From contig JAHJNL010000028.1 in the NCBI GenBank assembly GCA_018820855.1, positions 62,001 through 126,000 of the forward strand: a stretch of 64,000 nt of DNA. Reading direction: 5' to 3'. Under the pieces are notes generated by a model. It made no database searches. It was not told where the DNA came from and worked only from the letters and a program-made list of their open reading frames with translations. Origin of the DNA: Pseudomonadota bacterium (GTDB lineage Bacteria > Desulfobacterota > Desulfobulbia > Desulfobulbales > Desulfocapsaceae). The position numbers and the translations under genes were made by a program. Of this stretch, positions 1-9,850 are shown piece after piece; the stretch's first letter is position 1, and each line of letters starts with the position of its first letter.

Positions 1-633
1 CCCATTGTTGATGATGACACCGGAGCCTTCTGCGTTCGAACATCGACAATCGCTTACTGTAAAGGCAGATGAGTCGGTAATAAAGAGCATATTTCTGCCG
101 GAGGAACAGTTGATTCCTTCGATGGAGAAATCCTCACAGCCAGCAATCTCGATGAAAAACTTATTGTTATGCGAGGGTGTTATAAGAGGAAGAGAACTGC
201 GGATGGTGAAATGGTTACAATTGTTCACCCGGATAGAAGAGTGTCTGTTAAGAGTTTCCTGGTTTAAAATCAGGCTAAAGTGATCTTTTTCTGAGAGGCA
301 GTTGTTCTTGAAAGGGTATGTGATTGTCTCGCTGTCATTTTGTTTTTTGGGGCTATGATTGGCAATCTGCGCCTTTATCTCGTTTCCTTCCAAGGGGATA
401 AAATATTCAAGAGCCAAGAGGCTCATTGGTACCGCTGGTGTTAACCTGGCGGCTTGAAGGAGCTTTTTGTCGGTCGTTGGCACTTTATGTGTTGGTGGAT
501 ACACGGGAGCAGGTATTTGTTTGGTTGAGGAAAGTAATTGAAGGTATGAAGTGAATATACTACTGTTTTCAAGTTTCCTGCAAGAAAACTGTGTGGATTG
601 GTATAAAACATCGGATTTTTCAGAGGAAAACAT
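1..633 (-). CDS. Right-handed parallel beta-helix-like protein, N-terminal part (runs off left edge)
   Basis: Minus strand is open from ATG at 633 to the window edge (about 211 codons). My translation ends ...NNKFFIEIAGCEDFSIEGINCSSGRNMLFITDSSAFTVSDCRCSNAEGSGVIINNG, with beta-helix-like Asn/Gly/Ser rung periodicity. Absent from the ORF track because it is open-ended. Confidence 0.7.
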   Translation of the reverse strand, partial: MFSSEKSDVLYQSTQFSCRKLENSSIFTSYLQLLSSTKQIPAPVYPPTHKVPTTDKKLLQAARLTPAVPMSLLALEYFIPLEGNEIKAQIANHSPKKQNDSETITYPFKNNCLSEKDHFSLILNQETLNRHSSIRVNNCNHFTIRSSLPLITPSHNNKFFIEIAGCEDFSIEGINCSSGRNMLFITDSSAFTVSDCRCSNAEGSGVIINNG

Positions 634-745
634 TAGATTATGTACGTGGCTAAAAAATCACACTTTGCTTTTCATGGGTAACTCATAGTTGATTGATTGC
701 TTTTTCCAGAGATTATCCCAAAGAATTCAATTTCTAGACATTACA

Positions 746-1852
746 ATGAAAAAAACACTAATTATACATATTGGCTGGCATAAAACAGCCACAAAAGTAA
801 TACAGTTGTATTTTGCCAATTATCGGAAAAAGCTTAAAAAATTTGATGTTTGTTATCCAGTGATTGATAACCGAACTGGTTTTGGTGGCATAAAACATTC
901 AGATCTTTTGGTGTCTATTTTTGACGAACTAAAACAAGGACATAAGCGACACAACGTTCGTACATTTGATGAGCTGTTTAAAATGTCTGTGAATGAGATA
1001 ACTAACTCAAAATGTCGTTGGGCAATCCTTAGTGAAGAAGGGTTTAGTATGGAGTATCTCGGAATACCCAAATTAATGGGTCGATATAAAGAATATTTTG
1101 ATGATATAAAAATTGTTGCTTACATCAGGCGGCAGGATTATTTTTTAGAATCGTTTCATTCACAAGTTATTAAGCAGAGTGTTACCCGAGATACAAAAAA
1201 TCTCAATGATTTTTTGTCGCATTCTGGAATAAAAAAACGTGCTGATTACGCTTTGATTCTTGATTGGTGGGCTGATGTTTTCGGTAAGGAAAATATACTT
1301 ATTGCACCATTTGAACGTCATACTATTATCCCAGATCCGTTAACTTATTTTTTTAATCTCACTGGTCTTCCTACAAAAATACTTGCTAACTATTCTGTGG
1401 AACAAACACAGACGCACATCTCGCCACCCAGAGAGGTGACGGAGTTTTATCGATATATGAATTTGAAAGGCATAGATTTTCAAGAGAAAGCGCTATGCGA
1501 ATATCTCTTGAAAAGTGGTGCTACTCTTACGGATACAAAATATTTTGGACGAGCCGAGCGTGACAGGATACTTAGAGAGTATGGCAGTTCAAATGAAGAG
1601 GTGGCAAAGAAATATTTAAATAGAGAGGATGGTATTCTTTTTGAGGAACCGATCAGGGATTATCTTAACTGCTCGGAAACCTGGACAGGATTAAAGCCCG
1701 AAGATGTATTAGACTATGCCATGCCCATAATAGGAATGATGTCATTTGAAATCTCAAGACTGAGGCACGAAAACCAAAAGATGGCAAGCCTCAAAAAAAG
1801 AATATCTCATTTTTTATATAAATTTTACAGGCAGATGACAAGAAAAGCATGA
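746..1852 (+). CDS. Sulfotransferase-like protein
   Basis: 5'-PSB-like loop LIIHIGWHKTATKVIQ; 3'-PB-like AYIRRQDYFLESFHSQ. ATG at 746 preferred over the upstream start at 689. Confidence 0.65.
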   Translation: MKKTLIIHIGWHKTATKVIQLYFANYRKKLKKFDVCYPVIDNRTGFGGIKHSDLLVSIFDELKQGHKRHNVRTFDELFKMSVNEITNSKCRWAILSEEGFSMEYLGIPKLMGRYKEYFDDIKIVAYIRRQDYFLESFHSQVIKQSVTRDTKNLNDFLSHSGIKKRADYALILDWWADVFGKENILIAPFERHTIIPDPLTYFFNLTGLPTKILANYSVEQTQTHISPPREVTEFYRYMNLKGIDFQEKALCEYLLKSGATLTDTKYFGRAERDRILREYGSSNEEVAKKYLNREDGILFEEPIRDYLNCSETWTGLKPEDVLDYAMPIIGMMSFEISRLRHENQKMASLKKRISHFLYKFYRQMTRKA

Positions 1853-2100
1853 TAACGGCTAACTTCAATTGGTTGTTTCATTTCCTCTGTACCACTTCAG
1901 ACCTTACGGTGCGAATGTTTACGGGCAGAATTGTCCTAATATCTATGGGACGTATAGCGTTCACAGGCGTTCCGGTTCGCTCCGTTCATCCCGATGCTCA
2001 TGGTAATGTACTCTAATGATTTTATGCGGTAGAGGTGAATAAAAGGCTGCGGTGTTTAACTGTTGGTAGTAGAGAGCAGTGCAAGAATCTATCCAGCGAT

Positions 2101-4032
2101 TCACCGGAGCAGAAGATAAATGCCGGGATTAAAAGCAACTGGAGGCCCAATTGGAACTGATGACATAGTGTTATCTTTGTATCCGGAATTTGGTGTACCG
2201 AATCTACTCACCACACCATTTGTAACTGATTTTACCCAGTAATAATAAACTAATCCATTCTGGGCGGTCGTGTCCGTATACCATGTGTTGGTAATTCCAT
2301 ATGCAATTCGAGGTGCTGTAATTGGCAAAGGAACCGTATGACGATAGATTTCGTAACTCTGAGCACCGGGTGCGGCATCCCAGGAAAGTGCCACATCGCG
2401 ATAACGGCCATCGCTAGCAGAGACAGAACCTGGCGTTAGGGGGGGGAGTGTGCTGCCGCCGACTTGAAAGCGTGATGAGAGGGACCAACTCCCCTCACCG
2501 TTGGCATAGCGTTGTACCCACCATTCATAACTACCATCGGGGAGATAACTCACAAAATGTTCAGAGTCACTGCCCAGCCGCCAGACATCTGAATATTTTA
2601 TGCCATTCCTGTACAGAAGCATATAATAGAAGTCTGCCTGTGGAACCGTTGACCAATTCATCATAAAAGTACTTCCTGCGAAACTCCGATTTGCAGGAAA
2701 TTGTGGTACGGGGACATCTGCCAGGGCAGGAAGTGCTGAAATGTCATATTCTCGGAAATAGAGTTTTGTATTTTCCCAGTCACCTAACACCAGGAAAAAC
2801 AGTCTGTTGTTATGAATGCGGATACGAGGGATTCCTTCTGCTGAAAAGGGTTCCAGGAGTCCTTTGTAGGTCCATGAATCATTAGGGCCGCTTCTGTATA
2901 AGGCGATACTTCCTGTGATGTCCTCCTCTATATTTTCTTTAAAAAAATTGATGGGTCGCCGAGGAGAGTCGTTCCATGCGCCAAAGAGATCATTGGGGCC
3001 ATTTGTGATCAAAGTGACTCCCATGCCAGCACCTGAATCTGGGAAATTGTCACCGGCAATAATTCGTTTCTTCCATTTGTTCCCTCCGTATCGCCTGGCC
3101 ATCAGAGCAGAGGTTCCGATGGCAAACAGTTGATTGTATTCCGCATATTTGAAAAAGGCAACAACCGGTACGTCATTGTCAAGTGTAAGGGTAGTCCAAA
3201 ATTCTTTTTCATATAGTGTGCCAGAGCTATCGACAAGGCTGGGAGACCAGTGTTCACCATCCGTCGAGGATGCGTAGAAGAAATTGTGGAAGGTTCCATC
3301 AACATATTCAGTTGATGCTTTCCCATTTAAAACTTTCTTTGTGTAGGCTCCATCGCCATAAGTTATATGGTATATCCCATTTTTGTAGATAAAGTTGCCT
3401 ATCGTAAACTGGTAGTCATTTGGGATATCAACAGGAGTTTCTGACCATGTTACCCCATCGGTGGTCCTGAAGAGTTTGAGCTGGCTTGACTGATCCAATG
3501 AGGAGACTCCTTCACGGATAAACATTGCCCGGTTGTTGTCATCCAATTGCATACGTGAATGCCAGCCACCTAGGCTGATTTGATATTCGGGGCCAGGAAT
3601 ACCATTTACAATTTTTTGATAGGCGAGATATGGATCTGGGGAATCAATGGCCAGCTTTCTCATATAACAGACATGGATCGTGTCATCATTAGGGTCAATT
3701 ACCACTCTTGTTGACCTTGTGCCAATCCAACCCAGTTGATTCAATACTTGATCACTTTGCCATTGCCCGGCTTTCCTCCACTTGTAAATGATTTGGGCAC
3801 GATCTTCATTTGGCACGGGTTTCGTGTAAATGATATGGACATCGCCTACGGAGTCTATCCCCATGTAATAGCCATAAATTCGTCGATTAAAGGGCTCCTC
3901 CGAGTCGGCAATGATTCTTGCTTCTACGGGTGTAAGCCTCGCGTAGGCAGAATAATTGCCAAGGAACAGAAGGCAGGTGGCTGAAAGTGACAAAAAAAGT
4001 ATTTTTATTCGGATGGAGGTATAATGTTTCAT
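2101..4032 (-). CDS. Secreted BNR/sialidase-like beta-propeller protein with C-terminal fibronectin type III-like domains
   Basis: N-terminal signal peptide (ILFLSLSATCLLFLGNYSAYA); repeated FRTTDGVTWSETP / ASSTDGEHWSPS motifs; FN3-like VSASDGRYRDVALSWDAAPGAQSYEIYR. Confidence 0.65.
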   Translation of the reverse strand: MKHYTSIRIKILFLSLSATCLLFLGNYSAYARLTPVEARIIADSEEPFNRRIYGYYMGIDSVGDVHIIYTKPVPNEDRAQIIYKWRKAGQWQSDQVLNQLGWIGTRSTRVVIDPNDDTIHVCYMRKLAIDSPDPYLAYQKIVNGIPGPEYQISLGGWHSRMQLDDNNRAMFIREGVSSLDQSSQLKLFRTTDGVTWSETPVDIPNDYQFTIGNFIYKNGIYHITYGDGAYTKKVLNGKASTEYVDGTFHNFFYASSTDGEHWSPSLVDSSGTLYEKEFWTTLTLDNDVPVVAFFKYAEYNQLFAIGTSALMARRYGGNKWKKRIIAGDNFPDSGAGMGVTLITNGPNDLFGAWNDSPRRPINFFKENIEEDITGSIALYRSGPNDSWTYKGLLEPFSAEGIPRIRIHNNRLFFLVLGDWENTKLYFREYDISALPALADVPVPQFPANRSFAGSTFMMNWSTVPQADFYYMLLYRNGIKYSDVWRLGSDSEHFVSYLPDGSYEWWVQRYANGEGSWSLSSRFQVGGSTLPPLTPGSVSASDGRYRDVALSWDAAPGAQSYEIYRHTVPLPITAPRIAYGITNTWYTDTTAQNGLVYYYWVKSVTNGVVSRFGTPNSGYKDNTMSSVPIGPPVAFNPGIYLLLR

Positions 4033-4654
4033 ATTTTCTATTGAGTGGTTATTTTCATATTGGTAGAGTAGGGATTTTTCGCTACTGTACCAAACAATGT
4101 ATCAACCCACCAATCTGATCAGTGTCAACCAGAATGAGCAATTGCCAAAAAGCCTAGTAGATACCGTAACTCTTGAGGATTCATTCAACGCCAGGTTAGC
4201 CTCTGTGGAACCAGTTCTATATTCTACTATATACTAGTATAGTTAACCATTCTCTGGTAGTCAAGCCGTGGGAGAATTTGAATTCTGGGTTTCCTTTCAC
4301 TTTGCTTGTCATCGGCAAGTATTTTATGATACCAGTTGCGTTTCAGACATCTTTCGTTTATTTGCAGGACCATGTAATTGCTTTTAATGCAGAGTAAAAT
4401 ATATATTGAATGTTTTATCTGAACAGTGAAGCTTTTTCTCTCTTGAGGATATTTCTCTGTGCAGTATCTCCGGTGCGACAGAAGAAAAAAATACAATGAA
4501 AATAGCTTGTTATGCAAGGTGCGGATTGTGCTGTACGCTTTATTGCAAGCAGAATATGGGCGGTTTTGTTATTTGGAGTGAAAACTCTTATTTTATCGTA
4601 AAATAAAACGGTTAACTAGAATATTAAAAAAAGTCAATAAGGTCAGTACGGCTA

Positions 4655-5707
4655 TTGCCGATAATTGATAATAACAGACAGGAGAGAAGGATGGAGAGGA
4701 CGCAAACTTACTTGACGAAAACTATAAAAGAGGTTGATGGGCTGCCCTGTTCACACCCGGCTTCAGTGAACATTGATGTAGCAAACTTCTACTATAGTTT
4801 GACTAAAATGGTTCGGCCACTTCTTGTTGTAGAAATAGGGTGTTTCATCGGGTTCTCCACTTTACATTTTGCTCAGGCGCTTCGAGAGCAAGGCTTTGGT
4901 AAAATGATCTCCATAGATGCCTTTGATTGGGAGGTCGATGCAGGGAATGGATTGGAAAATCGTCAGGATGTAGCTTTGCGTTATTGGAGGAGGGCCCAAC
5001 TTGAAGATATTGTGACCTATGTCAAAGGCTATTCAACAGAGGTGTATCCCCAGTTGGAAAGTGAAATAAAAAAGAAGATCGATTTACTATATATCGATGG
5101 TGATCATTCGATTAATGGAGTTTTTAAGGATTTTAATGTGTATTACGGTGATGTTCGGGTTGGAGGGTATATTATCTTGCATGATATTTATCCGTCTATG
5201 TGCGGTGAGTATGGACCACGAGTGCTGATAGATCATTTGAAGTCTCGTCGTTTGATACCGAATAAACTGGAATTGATTGAAATGCAGACAAGGGATGGGT
5301 TCGGTATTGCTGTGTTACGAAAGATAAAAGCTGCCCCCTTACGAGTTCATGTGCCCGTGACCGGCATATCCAAAAGTTTTGTTAAAAGAGTCTTGGCGAA
5401 ACTTAAAGGAAAGTATCGGCATCTGCGAAGAAGAAATTTGATCAAAGATCAGATTATTATTCAGATCATAGTTCTTGATGCGAGCACCAAGAAACCGATT
5501 CCCGGTGTTTTGCTTGTTTGTCCTCAACGTTGGGATGAAAAAAGAATAACCGATGAAACAGGCTCTGTCTGGTTAGATCACTATTTGCCTAATCGGTATT
5601 TATGGAATGTTTCTACTGAAGGGTATCATGAGGTAATTGATGTCCTGCTTGACGTCGAATCAAATAAGTCGCCGCAACAGTTTATCATAATGCTGGAAGC
5701 GAAATAG
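4655..5707 (+). CDS. Class I SAM-dependent methyltransferase with C-terminal carboxypeptidase-regulatory-like (Ig-like) domain
   Basis: VVEIGCFIGFSTLHFAQALRE ... DLLYIDGDHSINGVFKDFNVYY (Methyltransf_24-like); C-terminus IIVLDASTKKPIPGVLLVCP...ITDETGSVWLDHY. Likely start ATG 4691. Confidence 0.75.
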   Translation: MPIIDNNRQERRMERTQTYLTKTIKEVDGLPCSHPASVNIDVANFYYSLTKMVRPLLVVEIGCFIGFSTLHFAQALREQGFGKMISIDAFDWEVDAGNGLENRQDVALRYWRRAQLEDIVTYVKGYSTEVYPQLESEIKKKIDLLYIDGDHSINGVFKDFNVYYGDVRVGGYIILHDIYPSMCGEYGPRVLIDHLKSRRLIPNKLELIEMQTRDGFGIAVLRKIKAAPLRVHVPVTGISKSFVKRVLAKLKGKYRHLRRRNLIKDQIIIQIIVLDASTKKPIPGVLLVCPQRWDEKRITDETGSVWLDHYLPNRYLWNVSTEGYHEVIDVLLDVESNKSPQQFIIMLEAK

Positions 5708-6262
5708 ACCAATGTGTAAGGGATTACCAAACACTGCCTCTGAGAAGCCGTGCAGTCATTTATACCTTAGAAAAAAACGGAGTTTACGTATTGTTTTGTA
5801 ATGAGTTGTACCGGATAGCATAACAGAGAATCAGCCTTTCTTGTATGGATTTGGTAAGGTAAGGCATACACCATTTTCTTGTGAGTAGAAGCTGGTTCAC
5901 TGTTTTGCTTTCGTAAGTCCTGAGTACTGTTGAACTGTTACAGAGTGGAAGTTAAACAAGATTGGAAGGCGCTCTGATGATGAGGGCGGGAGAAGTTTTA
6001 TAGTCAAAATATCTTCTTGTAATAAAAGACACATCGAATATTATGGTCACATTTTTCATTTTATTCGGAGCATGGAAGTGGCTTTTTTGGAGGGAATGCT
6101 CAGAAATGGGCTTCCTGGCGCTAGTGTCTGTGAGGATATGGGGCAGAGTGCTTCCAAGTCTCAACTCTTTTTGAAAATATGTGTAAATCCTTCTGCGCTT
6201 GAGGCAGGCTGGATAATTTTACCATCATATTGTTTCTTTCTCTGAATCGTAGGTGATCCTGG

Positions 6263-7420
6263 ATGTTTGATGTGGTAATTGTTGGGGCCGGTTTTGCTGG
6301 TTCGGTTTTGGCACGGCAGCTGGCCTCACAGAAAGATAAGCAAATACTGCTTATTGAAAAACGTAGGCATATTGCCGGAAATTGCTACGATTATTTTAAT
6401 AAACATGGGGTGTTGGTGCATGAGTACGGACCTCACCTTTTCCATACTTCCAATAAAGAAGTCTTTCACTACTTGGGGCAATTCACCGAGTGGAGTGAGT
6501 ATCAGCATCGTGTTTTGGCTGTAGTCGATGGACAAACGGTTCCGCTTCCATTCAACTTGAATGCCCTGGAGATGCTTTTTCCCAAAAGCATGGCCGAATC
6601 CCTGGAAAAAAAGCTTATAGATCATTTCGGGTTCGGAGTGAAGGTCCCTATCCTGGAATTGATTAAGGCTGATGACCCTGAATTGAAAGAATTAGCCGAT
6701 TTCATTTATGAGAAGATTTTTGTCAATTATACAGCAAAACAGTGGGGGTGTAGCCCTCAGGATATTGCTCCTGAGGTGATGGGCCGGGTTCCGGTCTTTG
6801 TGTCAAGGGATGACCGTTACTTTCAGGATACTTATCAGGCTGTGCCAAAAGACGGGTATACAAAGATGTTTGAGAATATCCTTGACCATCCCAATATTCA
6901 TCCGTTGCTGAATACTGATTATAAAGATGTTGTCTCTCTGGATGCAGACAGTGGTCAACTCAGTCTTTTTGACGTCCCCTATACGGGAGAGTTCATCTTT
7001 ACCGGAATGATTGACGAACTCTTTGATTTTCGTTTTGGGAGCTTACCCTATCGTTCGCTGGATTTTCAATTTGAAACACTTGAGCAGGAGTATTTTCAGG
7101 AAGTTGCTACGGTAAATTATCCGAACAATTATGACTTTACCCGTATTACCGAATTTAAACGTATCCATAATCAACAACTCAAGAACACGACCATATTGAG
7201 GGAGTATCCTCGAGATTATTTGGGAGTTGATAGTGAGACAGACACTCCTTGTTATCCTGTGTTCAAAGATGAGAACATCAATCGTTGCAAACAATATCAG
7301 GATTTTGCCGCTCAGTTTGCTCATATTACTCTGGTAGGACGCCTTGCCGAGTACCGCTATTATGATATGGATGATATTGTTTCACGGGCACTGGAAGTAT
7401 ATCAGAGTAAGTTCGCCTGA
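6263..7420 (+). CDS. glf: UDP-galactopyranose mutase
   Basis: FAD-binding VVIVGAGFAGSVLARQLA, IEKRRHIAGNCYD, VHEYGPHLFHTSNKEV, NYTAKQWG, YTGMIDELFDFRFG-like motifs. Confidence 0.95.
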   Translation: MFDVVIVGAGFAGSVLARQLASQKDKQILLIEKRRHIAGNCYDYFNKHGVLVHEYGPHLFHTSNKEVFHYLGQFTEWSEYQHRVLAVVDGQTVPLPFNLNALEMLFPKSMAESLEKKLIDHFGFGVKVPILELIKADDPELKELADFIYEKIFVNYTAKQWGCSPQDIAPEVMGRVPVFVSRDDRYFQDTYQAVPKDGYTKMFENILDHPNIHPLLNTDYKDVVSLDADSGQLSLFDVPYTGEFIFTGMIDELFDFRFGSLPYRSLDFQFETLEQEYFQEVATVNYPNNYDFTRITEFKRIHNQQLKNTTILREYPRDYLGVDSETDTPCYPVFKDENINRCKQYQDFAAQFAHITLVGRLAEYRYYDMDDIVSRALEVYQSKFA

Positions 7421-7431
7421 TCTGTCATCCT

Positions 7432-8331
7432 ATGACAACTCCCTATCCTATCAAATTAAGTATTGTTTTTCTCAACTTTAACCGTATAGAAGAAACCCGA
7501 TATACGGTTGAGAAGTTGTTGCGGATGGTTTCCGACAGATCTGATGTGGAAATCATTGCGGTGGACAATAATTCAGAAGACGGCACTGCGGAATATTTGC
7601 AGAATCAGAAGGGTGTGCAGTCCATACTCCTCAAGACAAACGATGGTATTGCCGGATACAATGAAGGTTTTAGAAGGGCGGCCGGGGAATATATTCTTGT
7701 ACTTGATGATGATTCTTGTCCGGCCGATGCAAAAACTCTGGATCTTCTTATAACGCTACTGGATGATAATCCCGGAACAGGAGTTGTTGCCTGTCATATA
7801 GAAACACCGAAAGGGGAGCCGCAATGGAAGTGGCATTTGCCTCAAGAGTTCCGTTTTGCAGTTTCCCCTTTTTTCGTCGGTTGCGGTTTTGCTATTCGCC
7901 GTGAACTGTTTGAACAGATAGGCTGGTATCCCGGTAAATTTTTTATCTATCAAAATGAGATAGATGTAAGTTTTAAAGTGAGACAACAAGGATATGAGAT
8001 TTACTATCATCCTGACTGTCGGGTCATCCATCGTGGCATTCCCAGTGAGAGACCTGGGTGGCGTTGTGTCTATTATCCCACCAGGAATACCATCTGGCTG
8101 ATTCAGGAATATTATCCTCAACCCATGGCCTCTTATATGCTTTTTTCTCGCTTCCTTATAGGACTTGGCAGAGCAGTGTGTTTACGTCAATTGCCAACCT
8201 TTTGGAAAGCAATCCGTGATGCCTTTGCTGAGCCAGTCTCCAGGCATCCGCTCTCACCTGAAATTCGGTCCGTAACGACACCATTCTGGCGCCAAAACTC
8301 CATTTTTCATCAACTCTTTAAGTGGACATGA
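7432..8331 (+). CDS. Glycosyltransferase family 2
   Basis: LSIVFLNFNR...EIIAVDNNSEDGTAEYL; VLDDDS; overlaps the next gene by 10 nt. Confidence 0.85.
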   Translation: MTTPYPIKLSIVFLNFNRIEETRYTVEKLLRMVSDRSDVEIIAVDNNSEDGTAEYLQNQKGVQSILLKTNDGIAGYNEGFRRAAGEYILVLDDDSCPADAKTLDLLITLLDDNPGTGVVACHIETPKGEPQWKWHLPQEFRFAVSPFFVGCGFAIRRELFEQIGWYPGKFFIYQNEIDVSFKVRQQGYEIYYHPDCRVIHRGIPSERPGWRCVYYPTRNTIWLIQEYYPQPMASYMLFSRFLIGLGRAVCLRQLPTFWKAIRDAFAEPVSRHPLSPEIRSVTTPFWRQNSIFHQLFKWT

Positions 8332-9731
8332 TTGATTCTCCAACAGTTCTTATTATTATAGTTACCTGGAATAAGCAGTCTTACGTAGTGGACCTTCTCA
8401 ATTCTCTACAGAGATTGCAGTATCCGGTTGAGAAGATGGATATTGTTGTTGTCGATAATGCCAGCACCGATGGAACAGTTGAGGGCCTAAAAAATGACTT
8501 TCCTCATATTCATCTCATAGAAAACCATGAAAATTTAGGTGGCACAGGAGGCTTTAATACCGGACTTGCCTATGCCTTTGCTCAACCAGAAGGCCAATAT
8601 GAGTACTTATGGCTGCTCGATAATGATGTGCAGGTACACCACAACGCCTTATCAGAACTGATTGCAATCCTGGAATCTGAAAAGGATGTTGCCATTGCCG
8701 GATCAACAATGATGCAGCTGACCACCCCCTGGCGCATAAATGAAATGGGGGCGTTTGTAGAGCTAGGCAGGGGGACTCTGCTCCTGAATAGACACAAAGA
8801 GGATGTTTTCGGGCTGCAGGGAAAATCTTTGCAGGAACTCCATGAAAGTTCTATCGATCTGAGCGAACACCTGAAACACTGCAGACCCTCTATGGATGTT
8901 GATTATGTCGCTGCTGCCTCCCTGGTTATTCGTGCATCGGTTGCCAAAGAAGCAGGGCTCTGGGACGACTACTTTATTCATTTTGATGATGTGGAATGGT
9001 GTGTCCGTATAGCCCGAATGGGATATAGAATCATGGTCTCGGCACGTTCCCTTATCTGGCATCTCCCGGCGGAATACAAAGTGCCCAGCTGGGTTCTTTA
9101 TTATGACAACAGAAATGTTCTGTATATGCTGGAAAAACATGCCTGGCCGGGTGCTATAAAGGGAACAAGGCGCTGGATTCAGAAAAAAAGTCTCTACTAT
9201 GCCCTGTTGGGGAAAGAGGATTTGGCAAGGTTGCACCAGGAAGCCCTTGATGACTATGACCAAAGGAAAACCGGAAAACGTGACATTGAACTTGATAACT
9301 GTTATTTTCCTTTATCTCAGGTGGAGCAGCTTTTGCAGAAAGGGGAGATTTGCCGCATTCTGATTCCCTGGACAGTCAATCTTCAAGCCAGTAATCTTCA
9401 GAGAACTTTGGTGAAGGCCATGAAAATGCGTCCGGATCTGCATGTGGATTATCTTGTTTCTCCTCCCCCATTACCGAAAGATACGCTACGTTGTCAACTC
9501 CCTGGGACAGGTTCAGTGCATATGCCTTCAGGCAAGATACGACGCCTGTATGCCTATCTCAAGCTTCGAAATAAATATGATCTTGTGTTTCAGTCGGATT
9601 ACAGGCCTATTTTACCTTTGTCCTGGGTGGCCAGGAAAATCGTATTTGTTAATTATGAAGGGATCAGTCTGCGACAGCGTCCAACCATCAATTCCATTTT
9701 CCCATATATTAAATCCCTTTTGGGAAAATAG
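8322..9731 (+). CDS. Glycosyltransferase family 2 (rhamnosyl- or galactofuranosyl-transferase-like) with C-terminal extension
   Basis: VLIIIVTWNKQSYVVDLLNSL; DIVVVDNASTDGTVEGL; NLGGTGGFNTGL; WLLDNDV. Confidence 0.85.
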   Translation: MDMIDSPTVLIIIVTWNKQSYVVDLLNSLQRLQYPVEKMDIVVVDNASTDGTVEGLKNDFPHIHLIENHENLGGTGGFNTGLAYAFAQPEGQYEYLWLLDNDVQVHHNALSELIAILESEKDVAIAGSTMMQLTTPWRINEMGAFVELGRGTLLLNRHKEDVFGLQGKSLQELHESSIDLSEHLKHCRPSMDVDYVAAASLVIRASVAKEAGLWDDYFIHFDDVEWCVRIARMGYRIMVSARSLIWHLPAEYKVPSWVLYYDNRNVLYMLEKHAWPGAIKGTRRWIQKKSLYYALLGKEDLARLHQEALDDYDQRKTGKRDIELDNCYFPLSQVEQLLQKGEICRILIPWTVNLQASNLQRTLVKAMKMRPDLHVDYLVSPPPLPKDTLRCQLPGTGSVHMPSGKIRRLYAYLKLRNKYDLVFQSDYRPILPLSWVARKIVFVNYEGISLRQRPTINSIFPYIKSLLGK

Positions 9732-9850
9732 TAGAAGTGAGAAAAAACCATTTTTAGAATTGCCAATGAAATGGTGAACGATGAGTTTTAATTTTTTCAG
9801 AATAAGAAAATGAATGAGAGGTCAAGTCGTTCACAACATAACTTAATTTT

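Noticed and set aside
5-283. + strand 92-aa ORF at the left edge
   Set aside because: Antisense to the convincing minus-strand beta-helix ORF (633 to 1); composition is not protein-like.
1853-2100. Non-coding gap between convergent genes, searched for a terminator or repeat
   Set aside because: No stable stem with a T-tract or repeated unit found by eye.
8763-9263. Long minus-strand ORF (166 aa) and similar antisense ORFs (e.g. 9932-10471, 46895-47560, 51641-52129, 62414-63055)
   Set aside because: Each lies antisense to a strongly supported enzyme gene and is typical shadow-frame translation.
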